DNA of 64,000 nt, from the NCBI GenBank assembly GCA_963724535.1, contig CAVRVD010000013.1, forward strand, positions 62,001 through 126,000, given 5' to 3'. Source of the DNA: JADJPO01 sp963724535. GTDB taxonomy: Bacteria; Actinomycetota; Actinomycetes; Actinomycetales; Kineosporiaceae. Of this stretch, positions 54,662 to 63,261 are shown in pieces. The translations under genes were made by a program, and so were the position numbers. Position 1 is the stretch's first letter. The number at the start of each line of letters is the position of its first letter. The notes below the pieces were generated by a model, which had not been told where the DNA came from, did not search any database, and was given only the letters and a program-made list of their open reading frames with translations.

Positions 54662-55465
54662 TCACCGACGTTCCTGCTGCTGCTTGCAGGCAACACACAC
54701 CGTGGCCCGCGGGAAGGCCTGCAGCCGCGCCTTGCCGACCGAGCCGCCGCACGACTCGCAGATCCCGTAGCCACCGTCGGCGAGCCGCCGCAGCGCATGG
54801 GCGGTTTGGGTGAGGCCCTCCCGAGTGTTGGCCAGCAGGGTCATCTCCTGCTCTCGCTCGAACGCCTTGGTGCCGGTGTCGGCCTGGTCGTCCCCGCTGC
54901 CGTCACCGCTGTCCCGCAGCACGTCGGCGATGCTCTCCTCGATGGTCCTCAGCTCCGCCTGCAACCGGGCCAGATCGGCCTCCAGCTCAGCACGCAGTCC
55001 AGCCAGCTCCGTCGTGGTCCACGGCTGCTCGCCGGCGGCGACCACCGGGGCGGTCGCGGTCCTCGGCGCTGCCTTGGTCGCGGCTGCCTTGGTCGCGGCT
55101 GCCTTGGTGGTGGCCGCCTTCTTCGCAACTGCCTTCTTCGCGGCCGCCTTGGTGGTGGCTGCCTTGGTCGCAGCTGCCTTCTTCGCAACCGCCTTGGTCG
55201 CGGTGGTCTTCTTCGCAGCTGCCTTGGTGGTGGCCGCCTTGGTGGTGGCCGCCTTCTTCGCAACTGCCTTCTTCGCAACTGCCTTGGTCGCGGCTGCCTT
55301 CTTCGCAACTGTCTTGGTCGCGGCTGCCTTCTTCGCAACTGTCTTGGTCGCGGCTGCCTTCTTCGCAGCTGTCTTGGTGGCGGCCGTCTTGGTGGCAGTC
55401 GTCGCAGCGCGACGAGACGACGTGCCTGCGCCAGCCCGCTTCGCCGGTGCACTGCGCTGTGCCAT
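54662..55465 (-). CDS. DksA/TraR-type zinc-finger protein with histone-H1-like N-terminal tail
   Basis: 267 residues. Residues 20-133 are a low-complexity repeat of AAKKA, ATKT, AVAKKA and TTKAA units, about 30% Lys and the rest Ala, Thr and Val, like histone H1 or AlgP tails. The remainder is a DksA/TraR-like coiled coil (ELAGLRAELEADLARLQAELR) and a zinc finger with Cys at 236, 239, 257 and 260 (CESC, CVAC), in YGICESCGGSVGKARL. DksA proteins bind RNA polymerase; the basic tail would bind DNA. Length of the tail is likely to vary because of the DNA repeats. GAGGAGG precedes the ATG. Confidence 0.9.
   Translation of the reverse strand: MAQRSAPAKRAGAGTSSRRAATTATKTAATKTAAKKAAATKTVAKKAAATKTVAKKAAATKAVAKKAVAKKAATTKAATTKAAAKKTTATKAVAKKAAATKAATTKAAAKKAVAKKAATTKAAATKAAATKAAPRTATAPVVAAGEQPWTTTELAGLRAELEADLARLQAELRTIEESIADVLRDSGDGSGDDQADTGTKAFEREQEMTLLANTREGLTQTAHALRRLADGGYGICESCGGSVGKARLQAFPRATVCVACKQQQERR
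55067..55408 (-). repeat. In-frame degenerate repeats encoding the Lys/Ala/Thr tail
   Basis: Interwoven 9-, 15- and 30-bp units based on GCCTTCTTCGCAACTG and GCCTTGGTCGCGGCT (plus strand) fill about 340 bp. Near-identical 30-bp copies lie at 55300-55370. Such DNA can expand or contract by slippage without losing frame because all units are multiples of three. Confidence 0.85.
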
Positions 55466-55561
55466 CGGTTCCTCCTCGCCCGCGACGCTGCGGACCCCCT
55501 CGACTGCCCCTGGCCGTGGACCGACCTCGAGTGTCGTCGCAGCGATCCGATCGGTGCCCTG

Positions 55562-55592
55562 ATCATGCGCCAAACCTGGTCCGGTCCGTCAA
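55562..55592 (-). promoter_or_regulatory. Possible promoter of the DksA-like gene
   Basis: Minus strand TTGACG (55587-55592), 19-nt spacer, CATGAT (55562-55567), about 100 bp upstream of the ATG. The long spacer makes this tentative. Confidence 0.4.
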
Positions 55593-55633
55593 CGACACGG
55601 CGTCCGGAAGCGGCAAGTATGACGACCGGGACG

Positions 55634-55671
55634 ACGACGAGCCACCTGCTCCCGCGCAGGTGGCTCGTCGT
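55634..55671 (-). terminator. Terminator after divIVA
   Basis: A perfect 15-bp stem (ACGACGAGCCACCTG and complement) with an 8-nt loop, 84 bp past the divIVA stop and before the promoter of the next gene. Strong GC-rich hairpin without a U tract. Confidence 0.75.
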
Positions 55672-55754
55672 GACGTGCAGTTACTGCTCGTACAACTCAG
55701 ATCGAGCCCTCACGGACTGATCGAGAGTCCGCCCGTGCTGGGCACCGAGCCAGG

Positions 55755-56555
55755 TCAGCCCCGGTCGCCGAACGGGAAGCTCTGAGCCGGCTCGGGGGTC
55801 TGCTCCGCGGCGTAGGCCCCTCGACTGGGCAACGGTCCGTTGTAGGAGCCACCACCGTTACCACCCGAGACGGCGGCCTGCTGGCCTCGGTTCGGCACGA
55901 CCGCAGCCTTGGCCTCGAGCTCGCGGAGCTGTCCCTCCAGGTAGGACTTGAGGCGGCTGCGGTACTCGCGCTCGAAGGCCCGCAGCTCGTCAATCTTGCG
56001 CTCCAACAGGGAACGCTCCTGCTCCAGGGAGCCGAGGGTCTGGCGCTGCTTCTCCTCCGCCTCGCGGACCAGCCGCTGAGCGTGTTCACGGGCCTCGTTC
56101 ACGATCCGGTCCCGCTGCTGCTCGCCGTTGCGCACGTACTCGTCATGAAGCTTCTGGGCCAGGGCGAGCATGCCTGCGGCCGCCTCCGGGCCCTGACCGC
56201 CCTGCGCCGCGGCCTCAAGCTGAGCGGCGGGCCGCATCGGCTCGGGCGGGGCCACCGGCTGTGGCGCGGGGGTGGGGGTTGGGGCGGGGGGAGGCTGCAT
56301 CATCGGCGCCGCCACCGTGGCCGGCGCTTCCGGCTCGGGGGCGCTCTCGCGGACCGCCGACGCCCGGGACAACTCGCCGACCCGACGCTCACAGGTACCG
56401 AGCTTGTTGCGCAGGTCCTCGTTCTCCTCGTTGAGCCGGCGCAGCTCGTTGACGACCTCGTCCAGGAAGTCGTCGACCTCGTCCTGGTCGTAGCCCTCAC
56501 GGAACTTCGTGGCTTGGAATCGTTTGTTGACAACGTCCTCGGGTGTCAGACCCAT
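55755..56555 (-). CDS. divIVA: DivIVA / Wag31 polar-growth protein
   Basis: 266 residues. The N-terminal membrane- and curvature-binding domain is canonical (LTPEDVVNKRFQATKFREGYDQDEVDDFLDEV). A first coiled coil is followed by a Pro/Ala-rich linker (PPPAPTPTPAPQPVAPPEP) and a second long coiled coil from about 125 to 215 (EQQRDRIVNEAREHAQRLV). The C-terminus is Gly/Ser/Pro-rich. In actinobacteria it sits at cell poles and directs tip growth, often phosphorylated. GAGGTGACC precedes the ATG. It follows yggT and sepF in the division cluster. Confidence 0.96.
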   Translation of the reverse strand: MGLTPEDVVNKRFQATKFREGYDQDEVDDFLDEVVNELRRLNEENEDLRNKLGTCERRVGELSRASAVRESAPEPEAPATVAAPMMQPPPAPTPTPAPQPVAPPEPMRPAAQLEAAAQGGQGPEAAAGMLALAQKLHDEYVRNGEQQRDRIVNEAREHAQRLVREAEEKQRQTLGSLEQERSLLERKIDELRAFEREYRSRLKSYLEGQLRELEAKAAVVPNRGQQAAVSGGNGGGSYNGPLPSRGAYAAEQTPEPAQSFPFGDRG

Positions 56556-56724
56556 GTGGTCACCTCGCGGGAGAGACTCGGTCGGTGGTGCGGCGTCGCC
56601 GTGTCACCGTATCGGATGCCTGGCATGGTGAACGAACCGCCCGGTCAGGGCCTCGGTCACCTCTCGGTTCACCTGTCGATCAGTAGGCACCGTAGGTGCT
56701 CTGCCGTCGCTCGTCCATCGGCTG

Positions 56725-57045
56725 TCACGCCCGCAACAGGTTCCACAGGATGAACACCAGGATGAACAGGACGGTGAAGGCCAGATCGATCCGGATCGCG
56801 CCAAGACGTAGCGGAGGGATCACTCGTCGCAACGCCTTCAGCGGGGGATCGGTCACCGAGTAGACACCCTCGGCCACCACCAGGATCGGCCCACTCGGCC
56901 GCCAGTCCCGAGCGAAGGCCTGGATCCAGTCAAAGATCAGCCGGCCGAACATGGTCAGGAGGAATAGGAAGACGACGAAGGCAAGGAGCTCGACGATCAC
57001 CGACACGGCAGATCCGTTCGACAGTGGAACGATGGGAATGTCCAT
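56725..57045 (-). CDS. YggT-family membrane protein
   Basis: 106 residues with two hydrophobic helices (IVELLAFVVFLFLLTMFGRLIFDWIQAF and LAFTVLFILVFILWNLL) around the conserved loop YSVTDPPLKALRRVIPPLRLGAIRIDLAF. YggT proteins in the ftsZ-sepF-divIVA cluster are conserved in actinobacteria and linked to division or osmotic adaptation; exact role unknown. About 170 bp separate it from divIVA, enough for a separate divIVA promoter. Confidence 0.93.
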   Translation of the reverse strand: MDIPIVPLSNGSAVSVIVELLAFVVFLFLLTMFGRLIFDWIQAFARDWRPSGPILVVAEGVYSVTDPPLKALRRVIPPLRLGAIRIDLAFTVLFILVFILWNLLRA

Positions 57046-57129
57046 AGTGCGTCACGAGCCGGGGCCACGGCGAACCGGAGCCCTGCCGGCGGACGCCTCG
57101 GGTCCGGTGGGCCTCGCTCGTGGACGCCG

Positions 57130-57675
57130 TCAGCTCTGGTTGAAGAAGGTCCGCTCCGGCACCTTGACCTTCTCGGCGGGAGCCACCTCGACGTCCGCAG
57201 GTGTGAGCAGGAATACCTTGCTGGTCACCCGTTCGATCGCGCCATGCAGACCGAACACGAGCCCGGCCGCGAAATCCACCAGACGCTTGGCGTCGGCGTC
57301 GTCCATGTCACTGAGATTCATGATCACCGGAGTGCCGGCGCGGAAGGCCTCGCCGATGGTCTTGGCCTCGTTGTACGTCCGCGGATGGATCGTCGAGATC
57401 CGGTGCAGCTCCGTGCGCACGGAGGTGCTGTGCACCACCCGGGTCATGTGGCCACGGTTGATGGGGGTGACCGGAGCCGGGCGGGACTCCTCGTCGTCAC
57501 CGTCCATCCGTGGCTCACGCCGAGCGCCGACCGGCTCGGGGGTGCGCCGACCCCGGTGCTCGTCGGCCTCGGCCTCGTCCTCGGGGAAGTCCTCGTCCAC
57601 GTCGTAGGCGTCGTATCGGTCGTCATCCTCGGCCAACCCCAGGTAGACCATGGTCTTGCGCAATGCGCCGCCCAT
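57130..57675 (-). CDS. sepF: Cell division protein SepF
   Basis: 181 residues from the ATG preceded by AAGGAG. An N-terminal amphipathic membrane-binding helix (LRKTMVYLGLAED), an acidic and Arg-rich linker, and the C-terminal SepF domain (STIHPRTYNEAKTIGEAFRAGTPVIMNLSDMDDADAKRLVDFAAGL) that binds the FtsZ tail. In actinobacteria, which lack FtsA, SepF is the FtsZ membrane anchor. Ordered directly after yggS, pgeF and ftsZ. Confidence 0.96.
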   Translation of the reverse strand: MGGALRKTMVYLGLAEDDDRYDAYDVDEDFPEDEAEADEHRGRRTPEPVGARREPRMDGDDEESRPAPVTPINRGHMTRVVHSTSVRTELHRISTIHPRTYNEAKTIGEAFRAGTPVIMNLSDMDDADAKRLVDFAAGLVFGLHGAIERVTSKVFLLTPADVEVAPAEKVKVPERTFFNQS

Positions 57676-57747
57676 CGCTACTCCTTGCATCGGTTCGATG
57701 GTCCCAGTCACCACGGTGCACCCCTACGGCCACCCTGAGTCGCGACG

Positions 57748-58494
57748 TTACCCGAGCGGCGGGCGTGCACCGAGCACCGCAGTGCCGACACGCAGGTGTG
57801 TCGCCCCTGCCCCCACGGCGGCTTCCAGGTCCCCGCTCATACCCGCCGAGACGATCCAGGCGCCTGGGTCAGCCGCACACAGCCTTTGCGACAATCCGGG
57901 CAGGACGGCGAACGCGGCCACGGGGTCGGCACCCAGCGGCGCGACCGCCATCAGGCCGCGCAGTTCGAGCGCCGGCACCGCGGCCACCTCCTCCGCCAGC
58001 CGGAGCATCCGGTCCACCCCCGCGGCCCCGTCGTGGACGGGGACGCCGCCGCGGGCCGGGTCACCGTCCAGGCTGACCTGCACCAGCACGCCGAGGCGCC
58101 GGCCCCTGGCCTCCGCGCCGCGGGCCAGGGGCAGCACCAGGGCTGAGCGGTCGAGGGAGTGCACCAGGTCGGCGAAGGCCGCCACCCTGCGCGCCTTGTT
58201 CGACTGCAGCCGTCCGACGAAGTGCCAGACCAGGTCCGCGGCCAACCCGGGAACGGCATTCAGCGCCGCGTGCTTGAGGCTCGCCTCCTGCTCCCGGCTC
58301 TCCCCGACGTCCCGCTGGCCCAGCTCGGCGAGCCGGCGCACATCGTCGACGGGGTGGGTCTTGGTCACCACGACCAGGGTGATCCGCGTCGGGTCCCGGC
58401 CCCTGTCCGTGCAGGCGGCGGCGATCCGGTGGTGGACCCGGTCCAGGGCCGCCGCCAACTCGGCCCTGCGGGGGTCGGCGGGCAGCTGCGTCAC
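57748..58494 (-). CDS. yggS: PLP homeostasis protein, YggS/PLPBP family
   Basis: 248 residues forming an alanine-racemase-like TIM barrel. PLP-Lys is in LVVVTKTHPVDDV; HFVGRLQSNKAR and LRGLMAVAPLGAD, SAGMSGDLEAAVGAGATHLRVGTAV are the family blocks. The usual GEN(R/Y) segment reads GESREQE here, with Ser for Asn. The protein binds PLP and balances B6 and amino-acid pools without a known enzymatic reaction. GTG overlaps the pgeF stop as GTGA. Confidence 0.95.
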   Translation of the reverse strand: MTQLPADPRRAELAAALDRVHHRIAAACTDRGRDPTRITLVVVTKTHPVDDVRRLAELGQRDVGESREQEASLKHAALNAVPGLAADLVWHFVGRLQSNKARRVAAFADLVHSLDRSALVLPLARGAEARGRRLGVLVQVSLDGDPARGGVPVHDGAAGVDRMLRLAEEVAAVPALELRGLMAVAPLGADPVAAFAVLPGLSQRLCAADPGAWIVSAGMSGDLEAAVGAGATHLRVGTAVLGARPPLG

Positions 58495-59255
58495 GGTAGG
58501 AGTCGTACCACGCCGGCAAAGCGTCCGGTGGACCGGCCCGCGGCACGCCGGTAGCTGAACCAGGTCTCGTTCTCGATGGTGCAGCCGTCGATCTCGTCGA
58601 CGCGGGCGAGCCCGGACCCAGCGAGCACCGCTCGGCAGCCGGCGCGCAGATCCAGGGACGGGGTGCCCCAGGTCGTCCGGGCGGACAGTGCCGGGATCGC
58701 CGCGGCGGCCTCGCGGGCCATCTCCTCCGGCACCTCGTAACAGCAGGCCCCGGCGCACGGGCCGAGCACCGCCCGGGTGTGCGCCGCCGCGGCCCCCTGT
58801 CGCTTCATCTCGGCAAGAACGGCGGTCAACACCCCACGGAGCAGCCCCACCCGGCCGGCGTGCGCCGCCGCCACCACACCCGCCCGCGGGTCGGCGAGCA
58901 GGACCGGCACGCAGTCGGCGACCAGAACCCCGACGGCCAGGGTCGAGGTGGTCGCCACCAGGGCGTCGACCCCGGTCGCCGCTGCATCATCGGCCCCGCG
59001 CAGGTCGTGGAGGTCGGGACGCCCCGGCGGCGACGCACCGACCCACGCCGCGACGCTGCCGTGCACCTGGCGACCGAAGACCACCGGGGCACCGACCCGC
59101 TCGCCCAGCAGGCGGCGCCGTTGCGGGGCTGAGTCGGGGTCAGCGCCGGCATGCCGGGCCAGGTTGCCGGCAGCGGCCGTCGTGAACAGGGCTCGCACGC
59201 CGAGGCCGAGGTCGACCTCGACCTCGGTCGGGCCGGACCGGTCCGGTCGATGCAC
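58491..59255 (-). CDS. pgeF: Peptidoglycan editing factor PgeF (multicopper-like laccase-domain family)
   Basis: 254 residues of the YfiH/DUF152 family. Motifs: FGRQVHGSVAAWV, LVADCVPVLLADPRAGVVAAAHAGRVGLLRGV with the conserved Cys and His, GPCAGACCYEVPEEM, and C-terminal NETWFSYRRAAGRSTGRFAGVV. In E. coli PgeF removes misincorporated L-Ser from peptidoglycan precursors; other members act as purine nucleosidases. GTG start lies 12 bp past the ftsZ stop. Confidence 0.95.
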   Translation of the reverse strand: MHRPDRSGPTEVEVDLGLGVRALFTTAAAGNLARHAGADPDSAPQRRRLLGERVGAPVVFGRQVHGSVAAWVGASPPGRPDLHDLRGADDAAATGVDALVATTSTLAVGVLVADCVPVLLADPRAGVVAAAHAGRVGLLRGVLTAVLAEMKRQGAAAAHTRAVLGPCAGACCYEVPEEMAREAAAAIPALSARTTWGTPSLDLRAGCRAVLAGSGLARVDEIDGCTIENETWFSYRRAAGRSTGRFAGVVRLLP

Positions 59256-59267
59256 GGGCGCGGTGAC

Positions 59268-60773
59268 CTACTTGAGGAACTCGGGGATGTCCAGGTCGTC
59301 GTCGAGCGCGAAGGAGGAACGGCTCGCCGTCCGAGGGACGCGCTCGCTCGGCAGCTCCGCCGATCGGGGCGCGGGCTGTGAGTCTGGCGAGCCACTGCCG
59401 TCGTCCGTCCCACCGCCGGCGCGATCGGTCCGCAGCGACTCCGCAGCCGGGCTCAACGGACGTCCCATCGCCGACGACTCAGTCGACGACTCGGTCGCCG
59501 GCGTTGCGGCGGCCGTCCGGGGTTGGCTGGTCACTGGGTCCGCCACGGTCGGCGCACCGACGTGCCGCTCGGTGATCGGCTCAGCGTCCAGGGGCCGGGG
59601 CCGCTCGGTCGCGGCGTACCCGGGCTGCGGGGTCGGTAACGAGCCGAGACCGCCGGAGGCCGAGCCCGAGGTACCCGCCGGCACCGGCGCGGATCGCGCA
59701 GGCGAGGCAGAGCCGTTGCCCGAGAACGACTCCGACGAGTACGACCCGGAGTAACCGGTGTCGGCTGCGCCGCTGGCGCGCCCGGAGACCTGGCCGAGGG
59801 CCCGGTCGTCCCGCTTGCGTGCCGGGGCGCCGCCGTCGAATCCGGCGGCGATCACGGTGACCCGGACCTCGTCCCCGAGGGCGTCGTCGATCACCGCGCC
59901 GAAGATGATGTTCGCCTCGGGGTGCGCCGCTTCCTGGACCAGCCGGGCCGCCTCGTTGATCTCGAACAGGCCGAGGTCGGAGCCGCCTTGGATGGACAGC
60001 AGGACCCCGTGCGCACCCTCCACGCTGGCCTCGAGCAGCGGCGAGGAGATCGCGGTCTCGGCGGCCTGGACGGCGCGGTCCTCCCCGCGCGCCGAGCCGA
60101 TGCCCATCAGAGCGCTGCCCGCGCCCTGCATCACCGACTTGACGTCGGCGAAGTCGAGGTTGATCAGGCCGGGCGTCGTGATCAGGTCGGTGATGCCCTG
60201 GACGCCGGACAGCAGCACTTGGTCGGCGGAACGGAACGCGTCGAGCACACTGACGTTCCGATCGCTGATCGACAGCAGCCGGTCGTTCGGGATCGTGATG
60301 AGGGTGTCGACCTCCTCACGCAGCGAGGTGATCCCGGAGTCCGCCTGAGTGGCCCGGCGGCGGCCCTCGAAGGTGAACGGGCGGGTCACCACACCGATCG
60401 TCAGGGCGCCGAGAGAACGGGCGATCCGGGCCACCACCGGCGCGCCGCCGGTACCCGTGCCACCCCCCTCACCCGCGGTGACGAAGACCATGTCGGCCCC
60501 CTTGAGGACCTCCTCGATCTCCTCGGTGTGGTCATCGGCGGCCTTGCGGCCGACCTCGGGGTCGGCACCGGCACCCAGGCCGCGGGTGAGCTCACGGCCG
60601 ACGTCGAGCTTGACGTCGGCGTCGCTCATCAGCAGGGCCTGGGCGTCGGTGTTGATGGCGATGAACTCAACACCCTTGAGGCCCACCTCGATCATGCGGT
60701 TGATGGCGTTGACCCCACCGCCGCCGATGCCGACGACCTTGATGACTGCCAGGTAGTTCTGCGGTGCTGCCAC
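59268..60773 (-). CDS. ftsZ: Cell division protein FtsZ
   Basis: Tubulin-like GTPase that forms the Z ring. 501 residues: GTP-binding core with VVGIGGGGVNAINRM and GGGTGTG at 103-109, T7-loop NLDFADVKSVM, and core end near 318 (RVTVIAAGFDG). Then an unusually long disordered linker of about 170 residues rich in Ser, Pro, Gly, Ala and Thr. The final DDDLDIPEFLK is the conserved tail that binds SepF and FtsW. Start is the GTG at 60773. It precedes pgeF-yggS-sepF. Confidence 0.97.
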   Translation of the reverse strand: MAAPQNYLAVIKVVGIGGGGVNAINRMIEVGLKGVEFIAINTDAQALLMSDADVKLDVGRELTRGLGAGADPEVGRKAADDHTEEIEEVLKGADMVFVTAGEGGGTGTGGAPVVARIARSLGALTIGVVTRPFTFEGRRRATQADSGITSLREEVDTLITIPNDRLLSISDRNVSVLDAFRSADQVLLSGVQGITDLITTPGLINLDFADVKSVMQGAGSALMGIGSARGEDRAVQAAETAISSPLLEASVEGAHGVLLSIQGGSDLGLFEINEAARLVQEAAHPEANIIFGAVIDDALGDEVRVTVIAAGFDGGAPARKRDDRALGQVSGRASGAADTGYSGSYSSESFSGNGSASPARSAPVPAGTSGSASGGLGSLPTPQPGYAATERPRPLDAEPITERHVGAPTVADPVTSQPRTAAATPATESSTESSAMGRPLSPAAESLRTDRAGGGTDDGSGSPDSQPAPRSAELPSERVPRTASRSSFALDDDLDIPEFLK

Positions 60774-60857
60774 GTCGGGTGCCTCTCGCTCGCGGATCGT
60801 GGACCCGGTCCCCCGGTCTGCTCAACCCTCTTGTCCGGTGAGCTCTGCTGAACTCTC

Positions 60858-60888
60858 ACCCTCAGGTAGAGGGTTATAGTTATGTCAA
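60858..60888 (-). promoter_or_regulatory. ftsZ upstream promoter and inverted repeat
   Basis: Minus strand TTGACA (60883-60888) is a consensus -35, followed by an ACCCTC-N5-GAGGGT inverted repeat (60858-60874), 85-115 bp before ftsZ. No clear -10 lies at 17 bp, but TATAAC overlaps. A similar TTGACATAAC-CCCT element occurs before ftsZ in other actinobacteria, as I recall. The 215-bp interval otherwise holds nothing. Confidence 0.5.
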
Positions 60889-60988
60889 CCTCGTCGTTGC
60901 AGTGACCGTACGGTCGCCCCCGGAGCGATTCAACGACCGCCAGGGTGTGTCGGGTCGTGCTGCCGTTCGGGACCCCTCCCGCCGGCGG

Positions 60989-61786
60989 CTACCGAGGGCG
61001 GACGGCGGGGTTGAGCGGCGCGCTGACGTCGTACGACGCGGCGTCACGGGTGTCCTGCGCGGCCATCAGCACCTGCAGCACGCCGGCCTTCTGCTGCCCC
61101 TGGGACGAGTCACCCCAGACCACCCGGATCGAGGTGTCCGCCGAGGCATCCAGACGGAGCCAGACCCCGTCAGGAGAGGTGGCACCGATCTCGACGACCT
61201 GGGCGTGCAGCGACGGCGGCAGCCCGTCCAGCACGTCCAGCGCCGCGGCCAGGGTGGCCACCGACCCGGGCCCGCCGGCCAGGTCGACGTCCAGCACCGG
61301 CACGTCAGACGGCCGGCGGGACACGGTCTCGACCTCGACGCCCTCCCGGTCGACCAGCCGGTAGTCAGGACCGGCCGCGACCGCGGCCACCGGCAGCCGC
61401 TCGGTCACCGTCACGGTCAGCGTCGCCGGCCAGCTGCGGCGCACCTGCACCGAGCGGACCAGGGGCAGTGCGGCCACCTCGCGGGCGACGTCGGACGGGT
61501 CGAGCAGCACCATCGGCCGACCCAGCTCGGTCTCGGCCACCATCCGGACCTCGGCCTGCGGGACGCGGACGGTGCCGCGGACCTGCACCTCCTGCAGGAC
61601 CAGGTACGGGGAGAGGACGGCCAACCAGACCCCGGCGACCAGCAGCGCGAGGCTGGCCAGCACCACGGCGAACCGGCGGCGCCGACGCGAGCGCACGCGC
61701 GCCGCGAACCGCTCGGCGCTACCAGCGGAGGCGGCCCGCCGCGCCGGTCCGGCCCGGCGGGCGGTAGCCGTCCCGGGCCGGTTCAC
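60989..61786 (-). CDS. ftsQ: Cell division protein FtsQ
   Basis: 265 residues. A basic cytoplasmic N-terminus (RRAASAGSAERFAARVRSRRRRR), one transmembrane helix (FAVVLASLALLVAGVWLAVL), the POTRA domain (VLQEVQVRGTVRVPQAEVRMVAE) and the beta domain (VRRSWPATLTVTVTERLPVA, YRLVDREGVEVE). Joins divisome assembly at the septum. GTG start overlaps murC as GTGA. Confidence 0.95.
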   Translation of the reverse strand: MNRPGTATARRAGPARRAASAGSAERFAARVRSRRRRRFAVVLASLALLVAGVWLAVLSPYLVLQEVQVRGTVRVPQAEVRMVAETELGRPMVLLDPSDVAREVAALPLVRSVQVRRSWPATLTVTVTERLPVAAVAAGPDYRLVDREGVEVETVSRRPSDVPVLDVDLAGGPGSVATLAAALDVLDGLPPSLHAQVVEIGATSPDGVWLRLDASADTSIRVVWGDSSQGQQKAGVLQVLMAAQDTRDAASYDVSAPLNPAVRPR

Positions 61787-63261
61787 CGCTCGGCTCCGGG
61801 GACGTCGTCCCGCTGGTCGGCGCCGAGCGCGGCCAGCACCAGGTCCCCAAGGAGGGTCACGTCACCCGCGCCGACAGTCAGCACCAGGTCCCCGGTCCGG
61901 GCCCGCCCGACCACCCGGGCCACCGCCTGGTCCGCACTCTGGGCGAACAGCACCCTTTCGGCCGGCAACGGCACCCGCGTACTGATCGTCTGCCCGCTCA
62001 CCCCTGGCTCAGGGTCTTCTCGGGCTGCGTAGACGTCCAGGACGACCACCTCGTCGGCCAGGGCCAGAGCGTTGGCGAACTCGTCGGCGAAGATCCGGGT
62101 CCGGCTGTACAGATGGGGCTGGAAGACCACCAGGACCCGCCCCGTCGTCGCCTCGCGCGCCGCCCGCAGCAGAGCCGCCACCTCGGTCGGATGGTGGGCG
62201 TAGTCGTCGCGGACCACGACCCCGGCCGCCTCGCCCTTGAGCTCGAAGCGCCGCCGCGTGCCGCCGAAGGCGGCCAGCCCCTCGGCAACGCAGCCGCCGT
62301 CCAGCCCGAGCCAGACGCCCACGGTCCAGGCCGCGGCGGCGTTCGCGCCGTTGTGCACCCCCGGGACCTGCAGCGTCAGCCGGGCCGGCGGCGGCGCGAG
62401 CCCACCGGGGACCAGCGCTGCGGCGGCGACGAGGTCCACGGTGATCCCGACCGGCGTGGGGCGTGCCCCGGTGATCCTGACGTCGGCGTCCGGGTACGCC
62501 CCGTAGCCGATCACGTGCACCTGGCCGGCTCGCCGCCGCCGGACCGCCTCGGCCAGGCGACGCGCCCCCGGGTCGTCGATGCCGACGACCAGCACTCCAC
62601 CGGGCACGATCCGGTCGGCGAAGGCGTCGAAGGCGGCCGCGACCGCCTCCGGGGTGCCGTAGTGGTCGAGATGGTCCGGTTCGACGTTGGTGACCACTGC
62701 GACGGTGGGGCGGTAGCGCAGGAACGAGGCGTCCGACTCGTCGGCCTCGGCCACGAACACGTCCCCGCCACCCTCGTGGGCGCTGGCGACCTCGCGGGCC
62801 GCCCCGGTCAGCTCCCCGCCGATCGCGAAGGACGGATCGGCACCGCAGTGCCGCAGGGCCACGGTGATCATCGAGGTGGTCGTGGTCTTGCCATGGGTGC
62901 CGGCCACCGCGACCGCGCGCCGGCCGGCCATCAGCGCGGCGAGCGCCTGGGAGCGGTGCAGCACCCGCAGCCCGGCCGAACGCGCTGCGGCCAGCTCCGG
63001 GTTGGTCTCGCGGATCGCCGAGGACACCACAACCGTGTCCGCCCCCACGACCGCGCTCGGGTCGTGGCCGACGTGCACGAGGGCGCCCAGCCCGGCCAGC
63101 TCCTCGGTGACCGCCGACCTCTTGGCGTCGCTGCCGGAGACAGGGGCACCGCGGGCGAGCAGGATCCGGGCCAGACCAGACATGCCGACCCCGCCGATGC
63201 CGATGAAGTGCACCCGGCCCAGCGCCGCCACGTCCGGCACCCCGTCGTCACCGAGGTCCAT
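61783..63261 (-). CDS. murC: UDP-N-acetylmuramate-L-alanine ligase
   Basis: Adds L-Ala to UDP-MurNAc. 492 residues with the Mur-ligase layout: HFIGIGGVGMSGLARILL at the N-terminus, the P-loop AVAGTHGKTTTTSM, EADESDASFL, NVEPDHLDHYG and the C-terminal DDYAHHPTEVAALL. Its ATG abuts the murG stop without a gap. Standard length. Confidence 0.97.
   Translation of the reverse strand: MDLGDDGVPDVAALGRVHFIGIGGVGMSGLARILLARGAPVSGSDAKRSAVTEELAGLGALVHVGHDPSAVVGADTVVVSSAIRETNPELAAARSAGLRVLHRSQALAALMAGRRAVAVAGTHGKTTTTSMITVALRHCGADPSFAIGGELTGAAREVASAHEGGGDVFVAEADESDASFLRYRPTVAVVTNVEPDHLDHYGTPEAVAAAFDAFADRIVPGGVLVVGIDDPGARRLAEAVRRRRAGQVHVIGYGAYPDADVRITGARPTPVGITVDLVAAAALVPGGLAPPPARLTLQVPGVHNGANAAAAWTVGVWLGLDGGCVAEGLAAFGGTRRRFELKGEAAGVVVRDDYAHHPTEVAALLRAAREATTGRVLVVFQPHLYSRTRIFADEFANALALADEVVVLDVYAAREDPEPGVSGQTISTRVPLPAERVLFAQSADQAVARVVGRARTGDLVLTVGAGDVTLLGDLVLAALGADQRDDVPGAER

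Noticed and set aside
55067..55408. Regular repeats that might be a CRISPR array
   Set aside because: There are no unique spacers; units are contiguous, in frame and encode the Lys/Ala/Thr tail.
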